Source: Chrysomallon squamiferum
Lineage: Eukaryota; Mollusca; Gastropoda; Neomphalida; Peltospiridae
DNA: 60,000 bases
Reading direction: 5' to 3'
NCBI GenBank assembly: GCA_012295275.1
Contig: CM022671.1
Span: 34,644,183-34,704,182 of the forward strand
The position numbers and the translations under genes were made by a program. Under the pieces are notes generated by a model. The model saw nothing but the letters and a program-made list of their open reading frames with translations. It did not search any database and was not told where the DNA came from. Numbering within the stretch: position 1 is the stretch's first letter; each line of letters starts with the position of its first letter. This document shows, one piece after another, positions 43,781 to 56,171 of this stretch.

Positions 43781-46700
43781 CTGAAATTACAGCAGAGATA
43801 GATTTTTCCACACATTTCAGCAAACGTTTTTTATGTTTTGTGTATGAATGAACTTTTAACAACAGAAGGAATCATTCTTTTCTCTGTCGAACATTTCTAA
43901 AGCAGATTTGCAGTAGAATGAAAAACCCAAAACCATTTTTGAAACAATGAAATATGGCAGTAACACATTAAGTCTGAAAACATGTATGAAAACTGAGGAA
44001 GGGTATTCATGACATTTTACATATACAGAAAATAGTTATTAAAATAAGAAACCCAGCATGCTTTAATACAGAAGCTGCCTTCCATCCTTACTTTTCAGAT
44101 TAATGTACTGAACACTGGTACTGACACATTGTGTTTTTAACAAATTATAGCAAAAGTCACATCAGATGTCACAGAGTGACAGACTGAGGTATTCATAAAA
44201 TATACATTATATCTAAAAGATTATTTTTCCAAGGCTAAAAGTAAAAGTATAAAATTACCAGTTACTCATATATTATTTACATGTAGTCAAAGTGATATCC
44301 TCACAAGCAAAAAATATTTAATTTGGCCAAAACCTGAAATGGTCATATAACCATACTGTGTCCACAACCATTTTAACACCTAGATTAAAACTGGCACAAA
44401 AGATCATAGAAAACTTTAGCAGCTTGTTAAATATTACAAAAAAAAAATTCAGAAAAAGATTAATACTGTGTAAATCATTCAATTAGAGCCATGAAAACTC
44501 AAAGATTACCCTTGAAATGCAAAAAAAAAAAAAAAAAAAAAATAAAAAAAAAAAAATAGCACTCATGACTCCACAGACTTCATTTCTTTCAGCATAACTA
44601 TGAAGATTTACACATAAAATACAATATAATGTGACAAGCAGCAAATTAAATTTAATAACAATGAAAAATAATAAACCTGGAACTATTAATTTTCTAATTC
44701 TTTCACATAGACATATATTTACTAAATACAAAACAAAGTTCTACATACCCACAGGTCAAATTCATAATTTTTTCCTGATCAGAATTTCCACGCATTGCTA
44801 GAAATGAGGCCTGGAACTTCAGGTTTTCTTTCTCTATACAGATCTGTATAGAGCCACGACTTTTCTTCATGCACCCTTTATTCTGAATGATGTCTTGAAA
44901 AACAATAAATTAAATAGAAAAATAAATACTCTATTTTATGACAAAATCATTACAAACCAATGTAGTCGTTTTAATTCTCTACTTACGAAAATTGCCAAAC
45001 CTACTCTTCTAAAATGTGTTTTCTATTTACAAAACTAAAACTGATAAATTTGTTTTACATAACTGTACAAATACACCATCCATTTGTCTATATATAATGA
45101 GTGCAGCAAAACTGTAATTTTTATATTAAACTGAAGACTTTACACAGTATAAACAGTTATGACATTTATTTTGTTTCAACAGGACTAATATTTAATAACT
45201 GCAATGAACAGATAAAAACATTTTATTTTCAGTTAATATAAATTTAGAAATTTCTCTGTTGAACACAGATATGAGCCATTTTGTTCCACCATTCAGAATA
45301 TGTATACACATTTTTATTCCAACCCAGTAGTTATGATATACACTATCAGCTCTAGTCTGACTAGGTGATTTGATCAAACTGCAAACACAGCTGAATTAAC
45401 AGGTTCTACATTAAGATAATTTACAATGCATTTTAAAAAGCAAAATTAGTAAATACGTACAGTCTATATTATTACACAGAAGTTTAGTTGTTTCATTCCA
45501 TCTTTTAATGTCAATCAGTTTTTCCAGTTGTTTTTCATGTTTGGTGTTCTCACAGTCATCAGTGATCTTCTTCATGCACTTTGTCACTTGAAATATTTTA
45601 TTTGAACTGAAATAGTAATTATTATGTGTTGTTCTTGTTGTTATTCTTATTACTGTTATTATTATTATTATTTGCAATTTTTGTTGTTGTTATTCTTCTT
45701 ACTAGTATTATTAACATTATTTTAATGCACTATTAGTAGTATTGTAATTTTTTATTTTATTATCATCATAATCATTATCCACATCAATTATAAGCATTTA
45801 GCTGGTAACTTTTTGTCCACATTCAGTTTAACACGTGCAAGTCCTACTGATCAGTACTGTAACACATGGACAATTATTAATATGAATTCAGAGTAACAGA
45901 AGTATTTATCCTTTCAAAATCAACTCTTTAACATTTTCAGCTCATTCTTAAAGGCCACTGTGTGTTTTATAATCTTTAAGAAACAGACTGCAAACTGTGC
46001 ACCTACATAATCCTGGAAATGTTAGAAATTCCCTGCAGTCACAAAGACATACACAAACAACAAACCTGTCAGCCAAACACACACACACACACACACGGGA
46101 CTTCTGTAATTGTATATTGTATATAAATATAAATACATACTTAAATTATATATTAACATGCATGATTTCTGTAATGTCATAATTTTTTATTATAAATATT
46201 AAAGCTTTTTTTTTTTTTTTTTTCAAATTATATAAATATTAACACATGATATATATATTTTTTTTTTTTAGTTATATTTTACATAAATATTAGCAGGCAT
46301 GATCTCTCATACCAAAATTACACAGGCATTCTGTCAACATCAAAATAAATTATGTTCACAACCTGTGAATTGTTTTAAAGTTAATGTTAACATTCTAACT
46401 CAACATTCTAAGTGTATAATCAAAACCTTTTTAAGAGCAATTAGAATTTTTTGATTTCTCTCACAAAGAATCTCACATATACATACAAACAGATATACAC
46501 ATACACATATTCATTGTGTATGACAAAACACATGTAAACCCTCACAAACAACACACCTTGTTAGAAGAAACTACAATAAACATAAACCAGTGCTTTCAGT
46601 ATTTACCTGCACAACATTTTTATTTGGTCACCATCTTCCCCTAGGACATCCGGACTTCTCCCTACAGTTGAACCTATTCCCAGACCTGTTAGACAGTTAC

Positions 46701-46870
46701 CTAGAGCGTCTTGAGGGTTTTCTGGACACTCAGCATGTGCAAAGCAGACTGGACAAAGTAAACAAAAAATCATCATTCATTTTAATCATTTACTGAATTT
46801 TCTCACCAGGTAGAAAAATTTATTTTTAAAACACAATTTATAAACAAACAATTATATGATACAAACATAA

Positions 46871-46925
<55 letters not shown>

Positions 46926-47257
46926 AAATTTTGACTGGATCCCTTATTATTAAAAAAAATATATATATATTTTCAAACACCAGTCACTAGACACAAAGGG
47001 TAATATGTAAAAGTATTTTGGCCATTTATTTGTATTATATTTGGATATAATTAAAAAACTGTGACATTTATAGTGATCTCAAGCAAAGAACCAGAATTTG
47101 TTTTCTCTTTTTTTTAATAACAGCAAAATAAATATCTAGTGCACTATTCTATATAAATATTCTATGATACTATGTAGATCTATATATTAACTTTCCAAAC
47201 ATTAAACAACCAATTATTGTGAATTCCAGAAGTTAAAATTCATTTCTTTACATATAT

Positions 47258-47326
<69 letters not shown>

Positions 47327-48757
47327 TAGATAGATAGATAGATAGATATACAAACTTAAGAATTAGATCACAAATGGAAAAATAGTCAGTAAGTATAGTC
47401 AATGTTAATTTGTCAAATAGAAAGTAGTTTTAGAAACTGAATTTTTGTTCATTTTATATTTTTATTGTTTGTTTGTGGTCCTGTATTTGTTTTGTTTTTT
47501 GTTTTCTCTTTGTTTTGTTTGTTTCTTCTTTTTGTGGCAGTTTTGACTAAAATTTAGTGGTGCTTCTTTTTGTTTTCCATGTATTGTTTGGAGGGGGGTT
47601 TCCAAATGGGTTTATTTTCACCAATTCTATTACCTTTCAGCTTAACTCAGATGGTTAATGCACTAATTGATAACATGTATATTTTTTATTTTAATACAAA
47701 GGATAAAAGAAATGACAAATAGACAAAAACTAAGACAGCAATAACATGAGTACAGTTCATAAAATTTATTTTTTCATTCAGGAATTGAAAACAAAAGAGA
47801 AGAGTGTTTTTTCTTCGTATTTCCCCCTAAGAATGCTAAGCCCCATTTTATAATATCGACCCTACCAAACAAATCCTTTTCTACAGCGGTAAGCTGGGGA
47901 GAAAACGATCGAAATACTTCCCGGAAATACTTGTAATTGTCATACAACTTACAGATTTCCACATATAAAACAAAAACAACGAAAGCATGGATTATATTAA
48001 CAAAATATGATATAATACAAAATATGACATTAAAAGCGTTTTATTAAACGAAGGACTATTTATTGTGATGTTGTAAAAACATCACTGACTGAAAACAGCT
48101 GTCAACAAAGCTATGAAGTCAACGTGAATATCTCACTCGATATAATGAGTATCACTCAGAAATGGCAGTAGCAATATCACTGTTATTATTCATGTCTCTG
48201 ACTCACATGGCAGTGATCATCGTTATTTGTATCATGATCTTGTTTATCCCATCGCTTTTTTCTTTTTAACTGACACCTGAAGCTGTCCATCTATTTAAAT
48301 ACATTCCCAAACGCAGAATAATTATACAATAAAATTAATATATTTACACAAAGGTCTTCGATACATAACATACTGCGTAGACGATAGGTCTACCATGATT
48401 ATGATTATATTCATAAAACTGGAACGCACACTCTAAAGGACTTCAGTGATTTACAAGCAAGAAATACGATGAAGAAGAAAAACATTAGTTCTTACGCGGG
48501 ACAGTGTTAAAACATTAACCAAACCAAACGAATCACTGAAACAGCAAGTGGATGTAATAGCTGATAATGACAATTTCACAGAACTCAAGTCTCCAGCGCC
48601 TATCACTACTCTAATGTTTACACGCAAAACCAGAACATGAATCCAATTACAGCCTCCGCAGATTTTCACTGAAAACAAAAACATCGTTAAAATTATCGAT
48701 AAACTTACTGAATATGAAGGCTACTCCACACACAAACAAGGACTGACTGCCGTTCAT
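43549..48757 (-). CDS. gene B: two-module six-cysteine surface/secreted protein (5 exons, 237 aa)
   Basis: Coding exons on the minus strand are 48709-48757, 46607-46748, 45461-45606, 44749-44893 and 43549-43780. They join at phases 1, 2, 1 and 2 without a stop, giving 237 aa. Residues 1-22 are a signal peptide ending FAHA, with cleavage expected before ECPEN. Module 1 has cysteines 24, 35, 63, 74, 82 and 108; module 2 has 120, 131, 160, 169, 178 and 198. Each module shows C-x10-C in its first half and C-x7/8-C in its second. After a short linker, a hydrophobic C-terminus (about 217-237) fits a GPI-anchor signal or a single membrane segment. It lies tail-to-tail with gene A and head-to-tail with copy C. 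The family is not recognised; DUF19-like is a low-confidence guess. A role at the cell surface, for example in binding or immunity, would be speculation. Confidence 0.85.
44749..44893 (-). CDS. gene B exon 4 (module 2 first half)
   Basis: Acceptor TTTTTCAAG, donor GTATGTAG, 145 bases, phase 1 in and 2 out. It encodes GCMKKSRGSIQIC and ends in MNLTC. Confidence 0.85.
45461..45606 (-). CDS. gene B exon 3 (module 1 second half)
   Basis: Acceptor TACTATTTCAG, donor GTACGTA, 146 bases, phase 2 in and 1 out. It encodes TKCMKKITDDCENTK and ends in KLLCNNID. Confidence 0.85.
46607..46748 (-). CDS. gene B exon 2 (signal peptide end, module 1 first half)
   Basis: Acceptor TTTGTCCAG, donor GTAAATA, 142 bases, phase 1 in and 2 out. 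It encodes CFAHAECPENPQ, then GNC and IKMLC. Its counterpart is missing from copy C. Confidence 0.8.
46874..46920. repeat. (CA)n microsatellite
   Basis: About 21 CA units followed by TATATA. Confidence 0.97.
47261..47348. repeat. (GATA)n(GACA)n(GATA)n compound microsatellite
   Basis: About three GATA, fifteen GACA and five GATA units, an orderly three-block array. Confidence 0.97.
48261..48590. repeat. segment shared with 58821-59063
   Basis: Contains CCCAAACGCAGAA and a closely conserved stretch (GAATCACTGAAACAGC to CACAGAACTCAAGT). It lies in gene B intron 1, 119 bases from exon 1. The other copy sits in the foreign block of copy C and lacks about 70 bases found here. Confidence 0.85.
48709..48757 (-). 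CDS. gene B exon 1 (signal peptide)
   Basis: The ATG at 48757 has A at -3. It encodes MNGSQSLFVCGVAFIF plus one base before donor GTAAGTT (phase 1). The split codon with exon 2 gives Ile. Confidence 0.85.
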
Positions 48758-48999
48758 CTTGTATTTACGTCTTTTCAAATGGTTACTTTCTGCTATGGAA
48801 AAACTGAGATAAAAAAAAAAAATTGCTGCGCGCCAAACAGATGCAGAACGGAGATCGGCAACTGCAGTAAAGGAAGAAAACCAGGACTGGTCCATTCCAA
48901 GGGTTGGAATCATCGCCATGGAGTCTAACGAACATAGTACTGCGATGTAGTGCAGCGATTTCACCCCTAAGTCGACATGCGATAGTCCACAGATATTTT

Positions 49000-50330
49000 G
49001 ATAGGCATAGTGTTCGGATTGCCGTCTGCGAAAGTAAGGTAAATATAACGTAGTTCGCTTTTGGAAATAACCCTCGTTTATGATTAATCAAAGGTCAATG
49101 TTTTTTTTTTTTTGTGCTCTGCTTTTGTGATAATTTTGTAACAGAATTTAAAAAAAAGAAAAAAGAGTATAAGATCGTAAGTTAGTTTATGAAGCTTGAT
49201 TTGTTTATCAACACTGTCCAAGAATTATTACATAATCTGAAGAAATCAGCAACATTGTTCCGTTATAGCAGCAAGCGACCTTCTATACGCATATTTCTAC
49301 AGACGAGAAATCAAATCCGTGATCTCTGACAACATGAAGTCAGCAAGATGCGTGTAAGTGTAACGGGTGAACGGACTGTTTAATAGATTATTTTTGAACG
49401 CCAAGCCTGGCATCATTCTGATTATCACACATCGATTAGTCAAACTGTTATAAATACTTTACTGTTCTTAAAATAATTTCTAAGCTGTGGATCTCTATCC
49501 ATGAAAAGATGGAGAAACCTTAACCCTGTACGCTTTAAAAAACCAAATTATTTCTTTACATTTTCTTTTATTTTGTTTTTATACAATATTTGTCATTTAT
49601 ACAAACATTTTTATTATTTAAAAACACTTCCAAAAATTTGGGCTGGAACGGATTAATGGTGTTTCAGTTAACTTCATTTGGCAAATTTGATTTCATATAA
49701 GAGTGAATTGAGTTACGAGCTCATTCACGGAACGATATAAACTCGTAATTCAAGGCATCAGTGTATATCTGTTTATTTCTTTGGTTTTATTATTTATTTA
49801 TTTATTTTATTCGTGTGTTTTTTTTTTTTTTTTAATTAATTAATTTATGTATGTATCTATCGTGTCTGCGTGTGTGTGTGTGTGTGTTAGAATTTTGAAT
49901 ATTCTCTGTCGTACGTAAGTCTGAATAGACTCTGCACATAGACAATATTCGTTAATGCAGTGGCGCAGGACAAAGTACAATCACGACCTCACAAACCCCG
50001 TCACATGCCGCTGACGAGGCTCGAACGTATGGCGCCCATTCATCCTCACACCGAAGGCGGACGATGTTACCGTTCGGCCATCGAGACCACCTTAATAAAT
50101 GTTCCTCAATAACCGAGGGTAATCATCGCTGCCCCCGAAGCATGCCGTTCTTTATCTTTCGTCATTTTTGCTTGTACTTGTGTTTTTTTTTTTTTTTTTT
50201 TTTTTTCGTGTTTTTGGGGGGGTTGGGGGTTGGGGACACCTGGCACTGGCAAGTATGCATTTCAGGATTTTAATATTTTCTGTCGTATGTGCGTTTGATT
50301 ATTCACATTATTTCCAGGTTATGGATTATG
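49000..50330. other. spacer between the two duplicated units
   Basis: Promoter side of gene B on the left, then AT-rich sequence, a tRNA-related SINE at about 49890-50092, and poly-T/G runs near 50180-50235. No gene is seen. Confidence 0.6.
49890..50092 (-). mobile_element. tRNA-derived SINE (Leu/Ser-type head)
   Basis: The minus strand begins GGTGGTCTCGATGGCCGAAC. The A box TGGCCGAACGG is at 50070-50080 and the B box GTTCGAGCC at 50018-50026, spaced as in a long-variable-arm tRNA. The 3' side of the acceptor stem does not pair with the 5' side, and a tRNA-unrelated body of about 115 bases follows, so this is a SINE and not a tRNA gene. Confidence 0.7.
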
Positions 50331-51829
50331 GAGTTTTCTCCCTTTAATAAATGCTCTGCAGCGACAAAATTTCGCCTACGTGTTCCCTTTATGTAGACGT
50401 TTTGAGTTCGCCAAGAAAATGGATATAGTGATAAAATATCTGGTCACCCCAAAACATCTTTTTCCATTCTGTACTGAATTACTACCTGATATATCTATAT
50501 ACCGTACAGGCAGAAAAAAAATATAAAATGTTTTATTTTACTTTTTTTATTTTTATTTTTTTATTTTTTATTTAGTAAATACCTAACACAGACATTAAGT
50601 AACACTTTTTATTTTTTATTTTGTTTAATTTTGTTTAAATTTATTTTTCTTGATTCTTTTATTCTTTTATATATATTTTTAAATGATAACATCAGTGTAA
50701 ATCAAATAATCTAACAGATAATAATAACTCTTCGTTTCAATGTGTGGTAAATATAAAGAATATAAAAAGAGCATTGCAAGCAACAATTTATACTTTGACA
50801 TTGCAAAAAGTCCACACAGACATCACTGTGTTTCAAAACCAAAATAAGAAACATAAAACCCAATAACTAAGAAACAACTGTAGTATTTTTTTAGTGAGAA
50901 ACAACCTCAGTTCAAAACCTGCAGTGAAAACAAAAATAACAGCATAAAAGATAAAAAGAAATATTTTATTAGATACATTTTACAAGATATAAAAATATAA
51001 GTTATTTTAAAAAGGTTGATGGATGATTAATAATTACAAAAACATCTAGAAAAGAAGACGAAAAATATAGGAAAATTGATAAACGGTTTTCTTAAACATA
51101 ATTAATAATTAATCGAAAGTAACAAAAAAAAAAAAAAAATTAATATAATTATGAATGAGACAATAATGCTGGAAATAACCACTTCTTAAAATTCGTTACC
51201 TCTATTTTAGTTTTAAAATATTATATCAGTTGATTTTTAAAATTCATAAAATAAAATGAAATAAAATAAAATAAATAACACAACCGTTTGTAGCCATATA
51301 AAACATTAAACACACAAAAAAACTTCTATATAATTTTCAATTTTCACAAAACTCACAAAGGAAATTTTGAGTGGCATGGAAGTTCTGGATTTCTGGATTT
51401 ATCTTAAAAATTGTTAAAACAATTCAACTTTATAAAACTTGATAATTCTGGTATATTTGTTTTGTATCATATGCTAAATATGTATTTGCTTACATCATGT
51501 TTCATCTGGGTATTTTGTGAATCAATTTCATTTAATTTTTATTTTAAACACAACGAGAAAGAAAGATACGTTTGCTGTGAGACAGCAACTAGTTTAAGTT
51601 AAATTATGATTAAATCCTTCATATTAAATTTCATCCATCTTCTTTTTAATTTCAGAACTTTTATTATATTTCAACTAAATCGTCTCTCTTAAACTTGAAA
51701 CAGTTTAATTATATTTTAACCAAATCTTTCAGATTAAATTTCAAGCAATTAACATTTAAAGTAATTTAAGAAAGTGAGACAGAATCATTATTATTTACAA
51801 TAGTGAAAGATAGCTAAAATGTTCATCTT

Positions 51830-51835
51830 TTTATT
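51830..51835 (-). promoter_or_regulatory. poly(A) signal of copy C
   Basis: AATAAA on the minus strand, at the same place as in gene B. The hAT insertion now separates it from most of the gene. Confidence 0.5.
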
Positions 51836-51938
51836 CAAAATTAACGGAGTTCAGTGTTAAATCATATTCAGAAAGCCAGAAACTATTGCTACAACAGCAG
51901 CAACACACACCAGGAAGACACTGCCTGATTTGACTACA

Positions 51939-51946
51939 GCGTATGA
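51939..51946. repeat. hAT target-site duplication, left
   Basis: GCGTATGA immediately before the transposon end CAGTGG. Confidence 0.95.
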
Positions 51947-54368
51947 CAGTGGTGGCCAAACTACGGCCCGCGGGCCGCATCCGGCCCCCAGTCCTGTTTC
52001 ATCCGGCCCGCCAAACACCTTGCCTTGTTTTTTTCCAAGCACCATATTTACCACTGTGAACAAGCAGTGCAACAGCGCTGGCTGCTACTAGCAGTAGCTT
52101 GTGGCAAGCGTTGTTATTTTTAGAATAAATGCCCTTGCAGCGTTATTTTTAGAACAGTCTGCCAACCATGACGTAAGTAGCTAACATAGCCTGTATGTGC
52201 TCTTTTTCACATCCCTTTGGCCTACTAGCCTACTTTGTAAGAAATCAGGAAGTTAATTGTTCCAGCTTTGACTTTCAGTATTTTACTGAGCATGTAAGAG
52301 ACAATACGCACATTGGATTTTCTTCTCAGAAGCAGCAATAATTTTAATTTTTTTCTCTACCTTATCAGTTAAAATGTCTCCAACGAAAAAGAGAAAAGTA
52401 GATGATGAATGCCGAGTTTTTAAGGAGGAATGGACATATCAATATTTGTTCACTGCGGTAAATGGTAAAGCAGCGTGTTTAATTTGTAATGAGGGAATAT
52501 CAGTTTTTAAAGAATATAATTTGAAAAGATACTATAATACAAAACACGCTGGATACAGTGAAGGACTATCAACAGAGCAAAAGGTTAATAAAGCTGCTGA
52601 TATGGTGAAAAATCTAATAAAGCAACAGTCGCTTTTTTCAAAGACACAATCCATTCACATTTCAGCAACAGAAGCTAGTTTTTATATTAGTTACAAAATT
52701 GCACAATGCAAAAAACCTTTTTCTGATGGAGAATTTGTAAAAGACTGCATTGTGGATGCGGCACACATACTTTGTCCAGAAGCACAGAATAAATTTGAGA
52801 ATATTGCACTATCAAGGAATACAGTTATGAGAAGGGTACAAGATATCAGCAAAGATTTGTCCCAACAGCTTCACACTGATTTCATGTGGTTTTCATTAGC
52901 TCTGGATGAAAGCAATGATGTTCAGGACATTGCACAACTCATGATATTTATACGTGGTATCAAGTCAGATTTTACAATTTCAGAGGAGTTGTTATCAGTT
53001 GAACCTTTAAAAGGCACAACTACGGGGGGAAGACCTGTGTAAATGTGTAATAAAGTGTGTGGAGGAGGCTGGCCTGCCGTGGAATAAATTGGTGAGTATC
53101 ACTACTGACGGTGCACCTGCTCTAACTGGAAAAACAAAGGCATGATTAGCCTCCTACAAAGAAGATTAAAGAAAACTGTCCTCAGCATGAAATATGGAAA
53201 TTTCATTGTATCATTCATCAAGAAAGTTTATGCAAGTCAGCTCTGGATTTTAATCATGTGATACGTCCTGTAGTTGAAGTAGTTAATCTACTCAGATCCA
53301 GACCATTATCACACAGACAATTCAAGACATTACTGGATGATATTGAGACTGAATATAGAGATGTGCTATATCACAATAGTGTTCGGTGGCTTAGTCATGG
53401 GAAAGTTCTAAGAAGAGTCTTTGAACTAAGAGACGAAATTCTCCTTTTCCTTGATATCAAACAAATGAAATGTGATTTTATAGAGAAGATGAAAAATGAT
53501 TACTGGCTTTGTGATTTTATGTTTGCCACTGAAATGTTTGAAAAGCTCAATTCTCTAAATTTGGAATTGCAAGGAAAAGGATTATTTGTGCATGATATGT
53601 ACACCAAAGTAAAGCTTTTGAGGCAAAACTCTCACTTTTTGCCAAACAGATATCAGAATGTAATTTTATTCATTTTTCTTTGCTAAGGAAGGCAACAGTA
53701 GATAGTAAACTTGCTGAAAAATACAGCAATCAACTCTGCATCTTGAAACAAGAATTCCAAAGAAGATTTTCAGACTTCAGAGTAATGGATTCATCATTTA
53801 ATATACTTGTTTCACCCTTCAGTACAGAAATTGAGACAGCCCCTGATGTTCTTCAGCTGGAACTAATAGATCTACAAGCTAATAATGAGCTGAAAATGAA
53901 GTTTAGGAATATGCCTTTGGTAGAATTTTTCAAATATTTGCCTGCTGAAAAGTTTATCAATCTACGAGGTTTTGCTGCTAGGATGCTGTGTATATTTGGA
54001 TCAACTTATATTTGTGAACAGACTTTTTCATGCTTAAATCAAACAAAGTCAAAAAACAGATCAGTATTGTCAGATGCAAATTTACAAGCAATTATGAAAG
54101 TTTCGACAACTAGTTTTACTCCAGACTTTAAAAGGCTTGTTCAAAATTGTGGACAGTTGCATTTATCTCATTGATATATAAACCTTTTATTAAATACAAG
54201 TGTAAACAAGATGGTGTTATTTTTTGTTATTCTACTACAATAATATATATTTTAATAAAGATGGCAACCAGTTACGACAAATTTTACGTAAATTTCATTT
54301 AATCCGGCCCTCCAGTGGCAAGAAAGTTGCAAATTTGGCCCTCTGGTAAAAACGTTTGGCCACCCCTG
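51947..54368 (+). mobile_element. hAT-superfamily DNA transposon, 2422 bp
   Basis: Terminal inverted repeats CAGTGGTGGCCAAAC (51947-51961) and GTTTGGCCACCCCTG (54354-54368) match at 14 of 15 bases. They are followed inward by GGCC-rich subterminal sequence on both sides. The element is flanked by the perfect 8-bp duplication GCGTATGA, the size expected for hAT. Inside is a transposase gene in the plus orientation, broken by frameshifts, with AATAAA at 54253-54258. The CAG ends with GGCCCG words and the transposase type point to the Charlie/GTF2IRD2-like branch of hAT. It is inserted in exon 5 of copy C, and gene B gives the empty site. Confidence 0.95.
52374..54174 (+). pseudogene. hAT transposase, frameshifted
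   Basis: Starts MSPTKKRKVDDECRVFKEEW, with a basic nuclear-localisation-like KKRK. A BED-type zinc finger follows (CLIC, then NLKRYYNTKH); the first His of the usual RHYxTKH is Tyr here. The catalytic core shows LDESND (first Asp). After a G-run frameshift near 53030, TTDGAPALTG supplies the second Asp. A C-x2-H motif (CIIH) and VRWLSHGKVL follow. The C-terminal hAT dimerisation region spans about 53,930-54,110 (CEQTFSCLN). The frame is broken at least three times: near 53,030, within about 53,140-53,170, and near 53,615. A full-length protein would be about 600 aa, so this copy is not autonomous. Best relatives are probably GTF2IRD2/ZBED5/Charlie8-type transposases (family knowledge, not searched). 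Confidence 0.9.
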
Positions 54369-54376
54369 GCGTATGA
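54369..54376. repeat. hAT target-site duplication, right
   Basis: GCGTATGA immediately after the transposon end CCCCTG. Confidence 0.95.
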
Positions 54377-55223
54377 TCTATACCAATAATAACACCTCGG
54401 AGGACCATATCCATAGTATAAATCTTTCACAAGGTGCAGCAGTTTCTCTGGACAGATGTTTTGATGAGATTCTCTCATACACTTGAGCATATCTGCGAAC
54501 ATTCTGAAATTACAACAGAGATATATATTTTCACACAATTCAGCAAACGTTTTTATGTTTCGTGTATGAATGTACTTTTAACAAAAGAAAGAATCAGTCT
54601 TTTCTGTGTGAGGTGGACTTGTAGTAGAATGAAAAACCCAGATAGATTTTTAGACATTCCAACAGTTTCTTAGATACTGACATCAATTGTTGATAACAAT
54701 AAAATATACAGTAACACAGTAAAAAATGAAAACTTATGTGAAAACTGGGGAAGGGTTTTCATGACTTTCACATGTATAGAAAATAGTTTACAAATTATAA
54801 CAAATGTCATATCAGATGTCACAGTGACAAACTCAGGGATGTCATAAAAAATACATTTAAAAGATTGTTTTTCCAAAAGTACAAAATTACCTATTACTTA
54901 TATATTTATATGTGATCAAAGTAACATCCTCCTTGATGTGAATCAGAGGACACGAACATTCAAAAATTGCTCTTTTATCTAGTTTGACATTCCCCCCAAC
55001 AAACAAAAATCGAATTAAAAACAAAAATAGCATCGATAATTCCACAGACTTCATTTCTCTCAGCATAACTATGAAGATTTACATACTGTGCCATAAAAAC
55101 ATAACTGCAACCAAAATACAATATCATGTGACAAGCAGAATCTTAAATTTAATAACATTGAAATATAATAAACCTGGAACTATTAATTTTCTAATTCTCT
55201 GGTATAAAACAAGTCCCACAAAC

Positions 55224-55371
55224 CTACAGTTAAACTCCATCAGTGTTTCCTTATCAGGATGTGTACTCTGAATCTCTTCATCCTTAGCCTGGAGCTTTCT
55301 CTCTGCTTCCTGTGTACAGGTTTGTTCAGAGTGCTGATTTTTCCTCAAACACCCTATGTTCTGACTGATGT
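55224..55371 (-). CDS. copy C exon 4
   Basis: Acceptor TTTTTCAAG, donor GTTTGTG (weaker than gene B's GTATGTA), 148 bases, phases as in gene B. One codon longer than gene B exon 4, and fully open. Confidence 0.8.
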
Positions 55372-56171
55372 CTTGAAAAACCACAATGTATTAAATTAGA
55401 AAAACAAATTTTATTCCATGTGAAATGGACATTTAAAAAAAAAAAAAAAAAAAAGAGATGCTAACAACAGATTAAAAACACTCTATGTATAATTGATTTT
55501 GTATTGGCATCATCATTGACATTAACGTCCTATAATTCATACCACTGAAAACTGATCATATACGTAATAGGTTTGTATATATATCATCATTAACATTAAC
55601 TTTCTCCTATTCAGAATACTCAACACTGATCATATATCCGTTTTCTGCATTATTGTTTTCTGTCACACACAACAACAACAAAAAAAACAACAATGCAGTA
55701 ATTATTATTTTACAGCAGTCATAAGAGAAATTATTGTTTTTCATACTTAAATTGTATTGTATAACAACTTTCAGAAACGACACACTCAGTACAATACAGT
55801 GTATTGGTTTTAATGCTCTACTTATTAAAATTGCCAAACCAACTCTTCTAAAACGTGTTTTCCATTTACAAAATCAAAACCAATAAATTTATTTGAATAA
55901 TGGTACGAACACATATAATTGTACACATATTTATATGAGCCATTTTGTTCCACCATTCAGAATACGTATATATATCATATATTTCAGTAACATGTGAAAT
56001 GAAATAAGCTGTTGAAATATATTTGTTTTCCAACCCAGTATTTCTGTTAATACACCTTGAGTTCTACTGTCACTAGCTGATTTGAACAAATCGCAAACAC
56101 AGCTGAATTAACAAGTTTTACATTATTGTTAATTTATAATGTGTTTTAAAAAGCAAAAAAGAAATACATAC

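Larger units (their letters stand above)
40880..49000 (-). repeat. tandem segmental duplication, unit 1 (gene B)
   Basis: The 3' flank, exons 3-5, and parts of introns and flank recur in the same order and orientation from about 50,330. Shared flank words include AAGTCCACACAGACATCA (about 41,778 and 50,809) and ACCTGATATATCT (about 41,485 and 50,488). Similarity by eye is high in exons and patchy in introns. Confidence 0.85.

Noticed and set aside
50008-50091. Functional tRNA gene
   Set aside because: A and B boxes are good, but the acceptor stem does not pair and a SINE body follows.
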